Part shown: positions 31,701 through 43,700 of the stretch, one piece after another
Layout: every line of letters begins with the position of its first letter
Position numbering within the stretch: the first letter of the stretch is position 1
From: Tritrichomonas musculus
Taxonomy: Eukaryota; Parabasalia; Tritrichomonadida; Tritrichomonadidae
DNA: 64,000 bases
Assembly: GCA_039105265.1 (NCBI GenBank)
Contig: JAPFFF010000054.1
Coordinates: 930,001 to 994,000, forward strand
Direction: 5' to 3'
Program-made: the position numbers and the translations under genes
Notes under the pieces: model-generated
The model's database searches: none
Told to the model about the DNA's origin: nothing
What the model saw: only the letters and a program-made list of their open reading frames with translations

Positions 31701-34700
31701 TCCATCTTCACTGATTTATTCATCTATTTATCATATTGTTAATAATCCAGATGAATTTGATATTTTAAGTGTAATTGAAAAAGAATTTGAACATACGGAA
31801 TTTAAGAAAGATTTCGAGTTATTCCATAAAAGATTCATGAAAACAAAATCAATTGCAGAAAGTGCAAATAGTTCACCTTTAACTTTAAATGATATCGTCA
31901 AGTATAAGATATTTAGAGAAGTAACATTTGGTAAATTCGATGAAAATATCATTTCATTGATGATCTTTGCTTATCGATTCATTCATCAAACATACATTGA
32001 TCAAGTTAGAGATAAACTTAGTCTTCCTGATATGAAATTCATTCTAGATATAAGACACGATCCTTTTAAAAAAATACTTTCTGTAAGAACATCTAAAGAA
32101 TCAGAAAAATGTATTAGATTACCGATATCTGAAGAAGCATCAACTCCAGGTTCAATTCAAGATATTCAATTGAGTATTGCAAGCTTAACTCGTCCACAAA
32201 AGCATTGTTTACTTTTCCTCATTTGTTGTTATTTATCAAAACAAACTTGTATTGTTCAAGGTCCAACTGCATCTGGAAAATCATTTTTAATTCAACTATT
32301 TGCAAAAATGCTTGGTAAAGAATTGAATATTATTCAATTAAATAGTGAAACAGGATCATCAATTTTGACCGGACAATCAATCCTTTCAAATGAACTTACT
32401 GATGAAGATGTAAATGATTTTCATGATATTCTTTCTCAATTGAAGGAAGTTGATCCCAAATTTGATAATTATATTTGGGATAATTTTGATGGCGACCCCA
32501 AGAAATGGAAGAGGAATGATTTTACCAATTTGCGAAATTATATGAATGTTTTTAGAAATGAAAAATTGGTGGAAGTTATAGACAAAATCAATGAAAATAA
32601 AAATGATAATGAAAAAATAAGAGAATATCAAAATGAAAAAGAAGCTGAAGAAAAAATGACAGAAATGAAGAAAATAATTGAAGAAAAATTAGAAGGAGCG
32701 CAAAATGCTAACATTAAAGACCAGCTAAATGAAATGATAAATGAAATAAAAAGCTTGGAAAATCTATCAAAGAAATTAGAGAAAATTAGACAAAGAATAA
32801 ATGAATTAATTCAACCAGCGAAAAGATTCCATAATATAAAATCAACGTTTATTAAAGCTATGGAAAGAGGTGAATGGATCCTTTTAGATGGAATTGAATT
32901 ATCACCTCCAGAAATTGCTGAAAAAATTTCTTCTTTATGTGATTATGGTGATAATCAAGAATTTGATCTCGTTGAATGTGGAGAAGGTTACTATTTTACA
33001 AGAAAGAAACTTCCCAATTCAAATCAAATTCATGAGGACTTTCGTTTATTCATTACATATAATCCAACATCGCAAATTGAAAGCAAACAAATTGATCCAG
33101 TTTTGTTAAACAAATGTGCTCAATTTACGCTCCCTCCAATTGATTCCAAACCTGAATATTCAGCACAATTACTTTTGGGATCATTGACTAAAGCATATCC
33201 AAAAGAATTTAGATTATATGTTTCAAAAAGAACAGCAGATATGCATGATTTTGTTAGAAAAGAAAGCATAAATGATAAAGATTCATTTGCTGGAGATTCA
33301 CTGATTACTGCTCGAAGACTTAAATTTGTTATTAATGAATATTTAGATTATGCTAAAGATACAGATAAAGAAAGTCCGATGAAGAACATTTATCAGCCAA
33401 TTCATGATTCTTTGTTTTATTATTATTATTTATCACATATTGATAAAGAATGTAAAAAAGATAATTCGTTTAAAGATAAGATGATTAAAGAATTTCTTAA
33501 AATACCTGATGCCGATCAATTTTTGAATTTGTGGTATGAAGATTTGGTTATAAATGATAAATATACTGATCTTTTCACTTATTTGCGCAATGTACAAGTT
33601 TGTTCAAAGGGTGAAACTAAGTCCTCAAACTTTTTATTCACTGACTTCATTGAAAAATGCTTACTTGTTCAAATTATGGATGTTCCTACTATCCTTATTC
33701 ATATCAAAGATACATTAGATTTTATTTCTAAATCTGATTATGATAACGATTATTTAAGTACAAATTTGGATCAAGAGTTTGTTCAATTAAAGATGATTGA
33801 ACTGATTTTCGAAGATATTAAAAAGCAAATGAAAGCATTAAAAGAAGAAAATTACAACTTATCTTTAAATGATAAAGATCTTCTTGAAATCAAAGAATTA
33901 AATCATCCTTTATCAAAACTAATTTTATTGAGTAAATTTGTATCTGATGAATCAACATGTTTTTCATCAAATATTCCTCGAGTTCTCTTTAATAATAAAT
34001 TCTTTATTTTGATGAAATTGCTCATGCGTATGATTGAAAATGATGATAAAATGATTCAATTCACTGAGTTCATCAAAATACTCCAAGAAAATCCATCTTT
34101 TATTCCTTTAATTGAGTCAAGAATTCCATATAATCTTTTTGTAGGAACTCAATTTCAAATGATCAATTATATCATGCCAATTATTAAAATTTTGCATGAA
34201 TCAGAAATATCTTTTCAAATTAAAATAAACGATCGTAATTATAGCTTTTCTTATCTGAAACAAGCAAGCTTTGAACCATTGTTAACATTTGAAGGAAACT
34301 CACCAAAGTTTGTAATTAATGCAGAAGATAAAGATATTAAATTTGGTCCAGAACAAAATGACCAAAAAAAGATTTATGATTTACTTAATGATTTAATAAA
34401 TCATCCAAAAGAATCCTTTTCATCTAAACTTTCCAACTTCATGAAAAAAGAAGGGCCAAAAGATAAGCTAATTCCTCATTTATCTCTATTATTATCAAAT
34501 AAGAATTTATCAAAATCACTTGTTGCAAATATTTGGTCAATTTTGTATTCTTTCTCAAGAGAATCAATTTACATATTTTCAAAATACCTCCAATGTTTAG
34601 AGCAGGAGACGATTCAATCGTTTTATTATCTTTTCATCAATGTTGAAAAAGAAAACATTGAACAAATTTATGATTTTACGAAGAAGATGATTAATTTCGG

Positions 34701-37700
34701 GAATGAGGAAAGTTATCTTTGGAGAATTAAGAACAATACTTATAAAATTGATAAAAATCTTGATATTAATTCTGCAAAGAAGAAAATAGATCAAATTGAT
34801 TTGGAAATATTAAATTTAGAAGAAGGTAATGAAATTATCAGACAAATCAACTTTAATTATGATAAAACATTAGAGACAAAATGGTTACCAACATATATTC
34901 AACTTCTTGAATCTGAAAAGAAACCAATAAATTCTATAATTGATAAACTAATCCAAGAAAATACCAATTTGAAGCTCAGGGAAAAATTATCTAAAATTCG
35001 TAATAAATTGGAGAAAGCCCAAACAATGAATCCAGAACAAAGTGCACTTAGAACTAAAGTATTAAAGCAAATTAACGAAGACATCAAAAAAGATTTAACT
35101 GACGATATTGTAAATAATTATGATAAGCAAATTACAAGAATTTTACAGTGTTTTATTAATTCATTTCCAGAACCAATGTCAAATGATCAAGGAAATTACC
35201 TCAAACAAAATATATTTGAAGATATTATTTGGTTCTCTTCAAATAAGCATATCATAGACACAAAAGTTAAATCTAAAAAAGAAAATATTTTCCAAGTTAT
35301 TTTGGAATTAAGTAGATATGAAGGAACAGAATGTATTGTGGATTTATTAACAAATCGTCTTTTATGTAATAATAAAAGAGGAAATGAAATTAATGATGAT
35401 GATATTATAATAATCAATTCAATGCTTAATGCACAATTGATTTACCGACTGAAAAAGTCCAGCAACTTAAATAAAATCAATCAATTGGATGCTATTTTCA
35501 ATGATTTAGAAAAAAGAGAACCAATGAATGATAAATTATTGAAATGGATCGACTTAAAAGAAGTTCAATATCCTCAAGATTTTGAACTTTGTTTGCCCAA
35601 GTTTAAGCCAATTGATCTTCTATTTTTATTTGTAGGAAAAGATGATAATTCCAAGTTTTCTCAAGGTCCTCTTCTTTTGGATATAAGTTACAAGAACCGT
35701 GAAAAAGTTAAAGAAATTTTATCTCCTTATCTATCAACAAATTACCCCAGTGCAAATGAGTATTCTAATGTAATTTGTCAAAGATTATATCAAGATTTTA
35801 TAGATAAAAAGGAAATGACATTAATAAATAAAGAAACCTGTAATATCATCATAGAGATTGCTCAACAAATCGATTCTTGCAATAAAGCGGGATTTAAGTT
35901 CACATTCAATGATAATGGATTTATCAATAAAAAATGGTGGGAAGATAAAAATTTCATTAATTCATATCCTTCTCTTGTTTATTGGATGATCAAGAATCCA
36001 CGTAATACAATTCAACTACAAGATATCTTTTCAAACAACAAGGTTTATTTTTCAGAAAATCGACTTCCATTTTCCTTATTTTCTTTAAGATTAAGATCAT
36101 CAGAGAATTGTATCGCATTTGATTGTAATTCATTTACTGAAACAGGAAAATATCTTCGGCAACAATTAAATGAAATTGTCAAAAATCATATCAAAGAAAA
36201 AGTTAAATTATTTAAACCCGTTGAAACTAAATGGTTGAATTTGCTTCTTCCTTCTCTTCCATTTGACATATCAAATCCTGATTACCAAATGTTTTATCAA
36301 TTCTTTTTAAACATTTCAGAAGATGATACACGACTGAATCCAATAATAAATGCTCAAAAGCAAAAAGAAATAAAAAAATTCATCCAGAATGTTTGTAAGC
36401 TTATTTTTGATGATACAATTGATTCATATTTATATCCAAAGGATGGCACACTTGAAAATGAGATTGCCAAAAATGTTTTTTCATTTGTATTGAATCCAAA
36501 TGATTTCATTGGATCACAAATACAATTAGAAATTAATAGGCTTTTCAAAGAAGTCATTGAGTCAAAAGATTATAGTAATTTAATTGATTACCTTAAAACA
36601 ATTAAAAAGGATGTTAATGAAAAAACCAGTCGTCTTGAAGCAATAATCAAGCAAGAAATAGATATTAGAAATCAAATTTATAAAGAAGATGCTGAAGCAA
36701 AGCAATTGCGCGAGTTTAATGAAAAGAAGAAGAATATTTCTAAGATGATTAATGATTTCAACATAAGTTACCAAATTCTTGCAAACCCAAATCCAAATTT
36801 GAAATTCAAAAATTTGCAAAAGCATTCTTTGAAAATAGAAGCAGAAACCAAAGATTTCAAAGATGAGTTTTATAATTTGGATAATGTTATTGACAAGAAT
36901 GGCGATAAGATATCAATGATTTGTTTCTATTATAAATTTGATTGGTCTAAATATCATAGGTATAAGCCAAAATATGATCCATATAAATTTACTTGCAAAG
37001 TTGATATTATAATTAGCAAGGATAATAAAACAGAGTCTGTTAGATTAAGTCCAAATCAGAAATATTACTTCTTTCCTTGGCAAATAAATGATGACATAAA
37101 AAATAAAATTGATAAAATACTTTCATATTATTGGGAGATAAAATGGAGTAAATGCACCATATCTCCAATATCCAAGAAATTTGAAATAGATGCATATTGT
37201 AAATCAAAAGTAAAATCAGTTAAACCAATTATTGCTAGCATTTATTTTGGGCAATACATATCTTATAATAAATTTATTAAGAGCATTTATGATACAACAG
37301 GAAAAATTATCAGTTCTGTAGCAATTCTTGATAAAAATCTTCATCATAATATAATTGATAAAACCACTTTTGAAATAATAGATGATAGTATTGATCAAAC
37401 AAAATACCTAATTAATAATTTTTCGGTTAGTTTTCAAGATAAATCTACTTGTCCACAAGTTCAAAACTTATTACCAGATCTTAAAACAATATTTAATCAG
37501 CTTTATGAATACTTGAGGATAATTAATTCAATGCTGAAAAATAAGATTGATGTAATGTGGAAGGCTTCCTATGAAAATAGCACAAGTCTTGTGAAAGCAT
37601 TTTTAAAGAGGAAATATGAATTGCCATTTCCAAATGTTCAAACTAGAAAGCCATACTCATTGAATCTTTTGAAAAATGTCGTAAACAATGATTTCTTTTC

Positions 37701-40700
37701 AAATCCTATCTTAAGCGTCGATAAAGGATCAATTGTTTGTTGCTTTAAATCATTAAATTGTCATATTGGACCAATAGTTCCATCTATATATGCCTCAAAG
37801 CGAGCTAGAGTTAACTTTATCTCGTTCATTGAAGAATCTTTCTCGATGCAAATAGAGATAGTGAATCAAAATCAAAAAGATAAATATCAACATATATTTT
37901 CTTCAAAAGGCAGCTTTTCAAATGGAGAGTTAGTTCAAATTTTTGTTTCTTTGCCTGATGAAGATGTTGATATTGAAACAAGAATTCATTTCACATCTGA
38001 AAAGTTAAAAGAACTGTTTCTTCCATGCAAATTCTCATTTAAGATTCTGCCTCTTTCATTTCTAATATCATGCTCTGGTCAACAATTGTCTTTTGCAGGA
38101 GATGCTTTTTATTTGTGCAAAGATTATTTGATTTCATCGACAATTTTGTCATTCAACATTCAAAATTATTACCTGAAAGAAAAAATAAATTATGAATACC
38201 AAATTTTAAGTCAGAATGATAATACTTCTCCAGAGCCCGAAATTAGAATAAATCAAAACAAATTAGAGTTAGCCATTCCAAAAATTCGCGATGTTAAAAA
38301 ACTTCATGCAGAACTTAAATTAAAGTTTTCTGATAAATTGATCACATCAATATTTATCAATTCTGTCATTATTCCATTTGATTTTGCCTTTGATGTTTAT
38401 GATACAGATTCGAAAAGATATGTTACAGATACAACAATTTTCTTTTCAACGAAATATTTTGATCGTGATATCACATTGCACTTTAGAATCTATGGACCTT
38501 CATTCTATGAAAATTTCGAAGGATCAATAACTGAAAATCTTCCGTATGAACTCTATATTAAAGAATTTTCAAATATTGACAAAAAATTCATTATTAATGG
38601 AGATAAAGAATTTGATATTATTCTGACACCAAATAAAAATTCGTATACTATTAAATCATATAATAGCTATTGGAGACATTCTTTCACAGTGACAATAAAT
38701 GGTGTTCAAAAGCAGGTGTATTTAAGTTTTAAAGAAGTTGATAGCCAAATAATGGATTATTATGATATAAACAAAAAATATGTTAAAAAATATTTGACAG
38801 TTGGATATACTAATAATACTAAAGAATGGAATATATTAAACGAAAGCTCAAAACCTAATGCATATAGTATCATTGCTTCGCCATTCTCTTATCATATATT
38901 AAATCAGATTTCTGTTTCATATAATTTAGATTGTGAAGTTATAAAAGCTACTTCTAATTTGTTTATTTGTGTTAATGCAAATGGTTCTTTTTTGGAAAAT
39001 TCAGAAATGGTATCAACGCCTATAACAAAAGAAGGTAAAAAGAAGCGTATTTATGAAATTTTCGATGATTGTACAAAATCACCATACTTTTACCCAATTT
39101 ATGGAATATCAGGAGGTGCTTGGTATCCTGCATTCAGCATTTATCCAGATATGCCATTAAAAGAACTTAAATTTAATGAAGAAAATATTAAAATTGCTAA
39201 ATCAAATCTTGAAAAATTTGAAAGATATCAAGATAGGTTTTATAGAAATGTTAATTTCCGTCAATTCAATAAATTATTGTATTTAGGAAGTGTTATCAAA
39301 AATATATCAAATTTCATTTCATATCTTCCTAAAGAAATCAAAACTAAGTTTGATCAATTAATTGCGGCATCTAAAACAATTTCAGAAAATGATCCAAAAA
39401 TGATTATTCTCTCACACAATGCAATCATTTTATTCAGAAATATTTTTTATGATAGATATCAAAAAATCAAAAATGATCGTTTCAATATATCTTCTTCCCC
39501 TTTGTCTCAGCAAGAAATTGACGATGAAATCAATGTGTGTTATAATGTTTATTGTTCTGTTGATCCTCATGCTTGTCATTATGACATATATTCTAAAACA
39601 ATTGAAAGATTTGATAAATTAAAGGGAGAAATTAAAAAAATTAAAATTGAAGCAAGACCGCAAAATGAAGAAAAGTGTGATGCCTATTTATGTGAATATA
39701 GAGATAATTTTATTACAACTCCAAAGAAAAGAAATGAGCAGCCAAAATACATTATAATCTCTAATTCTAGTAAAAGTTCATTGAATGACATGAGCAACAT
39801 TCAAATTCAACTACCAAAAGTTAAATTTGTTAAAGAGTTTTCTTTACAAACAATACCAAAGTTAAGAGAGTTTTACGACTCTCATATTAAAGGAATTCGT
39901 CTTCTTCCTGTTTTTGTTAGTGTAATGAAATCAAGAAATGATCATAAAATGGAAATTGAAGCAACTGAATACTTTAATACATTATTACAAATTTATGAAA
40001 ATCTTCCAGATAAAGATTATTCCATTATTTCATCAACGACTAATTTATTCAGTGAATCCTTTGCATCAATGATTGGCAAGTTCAAAAAGGCAGGTGTTGA
40101 TTTCAAGAATATTCTACCTAAAAAATGTATCGTTCCTGAAGAAGATTACCAAGGATTCATTGAATTGCCAGAAAAAGATAGAATTACTCCTCTTCCACCA
40201 GAGAGATGGACAATATATAATCCATACCAACCATATATACCATTTATTCCTGAAGAAGAACAGCCTAAAGTATATTATCCAGAAGAAGAAGAAAAAGAAG
40301 ACAATGATGAATATAACGATTCTGATGATGATGACAATCCTCAAAAATTACCTAACACTAACGATGATAAGCCAGAGCAGGATGATGAAAAAAGAGATAT
40401 TGGCTTTGTTAATATTGTTGATGAATATCGATCCAAATTAAAGAATGAATTGAATAAAAATAAGCCAGCAGCAGTCACTCAAGAACAAAGTGATAAAAAG
40501 GCTGAATCACAAGGTGCAGAACCACAAACTGTTTTTGTTCTTAATAATCCTCAATCGATGTCAATTACAAATGATCAGTTAGATGGCATGATTTCTACTT
40601 TTACTGATGAAATGGGAATTGAAAGAGCATTGAATAGAATGGAAAATATGGATCAGAACTCACCTCTAAAAATTTATAACACAGAAGATCATAAAATTTT

Positions 40701-43700
40701 AGATAAAAGTATTTTGAATACATCAAAAACTAATTTCCCAATTTATAAATTAATGCAACAAGGATTGTATTTTGCTAACAAATTCTTCATTGCTGCATCA
40801 GAAATGGACATTCCTCGATCAGAATTTGCTGTTAATATTCTTGTTGATTGTAGCTCATTCATAAGTGATGAAAATAAAATATTTAATATGTTGATCATTT
40901 GTGCTTTAACGCATGCTCTTAACACAATTGGAATTCCTTATTCAGCAGCCGTTATTGCAGACCAAGAATTTAAATGTATCATAAAACAATTTGAAGATCC
41001 TCATTCATTGAAATATCTTCAAATGATCTGTGAATGTTTGTTGATTAAGCGTTTTAGAACTAAATTGGCAACATCAGTTCAATTTGCAATTAATAAAATG
41101 GCATATCCAAAAGATGAAAGGCCTTATCGAGCAATATTTGTTTTTTCAGATGGACTCGATGAACAATTGATACTTCCAAAAGCTTGGTCAAGTAGTATAT
41201 TTACTAATGACAAAATATCATGTGGTTTTGTGTTTATAAAATCATCAAAACTTACAAAAGAAAAAGTTGATTTACTTGAAGAAAAATGGAGCAATTTTGA
41301 AAATGTAATAAATAAATCAGGAAAGCCTAAAATTGTAAAAATTGCATCTATTAAAGCAGAAATAAAAATAGAGGTAGATGATGAAAATAAAGACAAGATT
41401 AAAGATGAAATCTCAAAGAAATTAATTGATCTTTTCAAAGCAGTAATGGAAAGAAATATTGATAAAAATAACAAAGCATTAAAAGTTCATGAATATGAGA
41501 ACCCGATCTTTTCTGTTGATGAATTAGTAAGTACTAAAAGAATATCTGATTATATGAAAACCAATTTCACTAAAATTAATAAAATATTTGCAAAATCAAC
41601 TTCAGTTTTAAAGAGTGCCAAATCAACAATTGATAAGCTAAATCCTCGTGTTTATCAAAATATTATAAAGAAAGTATTAAAATGCAAATTAAGCAATGAT
41701 GTAAAGACAGATGCACTTATAAAAGAATTCATTATTAATAGGATTAATATTGATTCATCCCCATTAGAGACTGTATTCAAATTAAATAAAGCATCTCAAT
41801 TAATTTTGTCATCTACAGGTACTGAATTTGATATCATTGCATTAGTTCTTAATCTAATTAACCCTGTTCCTGAGCCAATGATTTATCTTGAAGAAAGAGG
41901 AGGATGGATTCGTTATTATTCCGTTTCAATTGTTATTGATCCATCTATTTCATGTTTCGATGATTTGTCGGGTTCACATTCTTTGCAAACAATTCAGACA
42001 ATTTTATCATCATTAGCAACACTTGATATTCAATGCTTTGACTTAATCATTGCAGGAAATCCAAATCCAATAATCATTTGTTCTGACGTTGGAACTCTTT
42101 ATGCATTGTCAAATAAGTCTTCATTATATGATTCTTTATTCTCTGCTCTTCAAAAGCCAAGTACAAATACTGATTTGGCATCTGCAATTCATACAGTTTT
42201 TGATCTTGGAAGACTGAGATCTTCTGATTATACAAGTGTTCTTTTTGTACTTACAAATGGCATGTATGAATCTCATGAGCGTGAGAGAATTATTGATAGT
42301 GTTAACATGTGTGTTCAAAGTGGTATCAGTACTTTTGGAATTGGTATTGGTGTTTATCCAAAAGGAATTGAAAAGTTATTCCCTCAAGTTGTTTTTTCAC
42401 CAAATCCATCTAATGTAATGAAGGCAGTTGCATCTCTTTATGGTGATAACATTTCGATTTCGAATCGAATGTTACCAATAACTTTTGCAATGCCAAATCA
42501 TAAAGATCTTATTGAAGCAATGAAATCATTAGTTGATAATGCTAAAAAGCCAATATTTAAAGCTCTAGTAGATGAATTGAAAGACATAACACCATATCTT
42601 GATGCATTTGATGATTTATATAACCAAGAACAAGAGATTTATGATCCTGAAACTGGATATAAGAATCCTGTTGGTAAGAATACCGAAATGTATGTGAAAA
42701 ATCTATTTAATTCACAAAAAATACTCATTGTAATGCTTTGGGATTACACTCTAAATCCTGATAATGAAGAACATTTTGTTCATCCAGAATATATTACAAA
42801 ACCATCAAAAGAAGGAATTGATTGTATTAAAACAGCCGTTGATTATTATGGAATTTCATTGACAGTTGTCCAAAACTATGAAGATGCGATCAAAGAATTA
42901 ACGAAACAAACATCTCAGGGATTATGTGATTATTATGCAACATGGGTTTTCTGTGGTCCCCCCTATCCAATGCTTCCAAAAGAAAAAAAGAAAGAAAATG
43001 GACAAACAATAATAATTGAACCAAATGTCGATCTTGTTGGTCAATTTAATGAAGTTCTAATTCAGTTTTGGAAGAATGGAGGTTCAATTGTTTTCTGGGC
43101 AGAAGGAGAGCCTTTGAACTATCAGGTTAACCTATTCCTTGAAGAAGCAACATTTGAAAAAGGAGAGAAAACTAGACTTCGCATCCATGGAAGTCATAAA
43201 GGGGAAGGATATCTTGAACCTGATCCATCAGGAACACTTCAAAAGAACTCAACATTCAACAGGCATCCGAATATCTTTAAACAGTGTCAAAGACCAATGC
43301 TTTCGAATAACATTGGAAGAATATTTGAAGGAATATCAATTGGTTATGCAGATGCAGGTAAAACCTATCCATTTAAGCCTTTTTCAAAAGATTCCGAAGG
43401 AGGCATCAGTGCATTGTTCTATCCAGCAAATATAAAGGAAGGAACTGGCGATATCATCATTGATTGTGGCTATACAAAATGCTTTACAAATATGGAAACT
43501 GATGGAACTAGTCGATATGTTCAAAACATAGCTGGATGGACAGCAAGACCAGAAGTTCATCTTATCATTGATGGCAAACAGCCACATGAATGGAGGCCAA
43601 AAGCTGTTAAATTTGAAATTGATCATACAGTTTTTTGGACAAGATTTTTAACTCAACCAATTGATGATCTTAATAAACTTAGGAGATTGTGGGCAATTGA

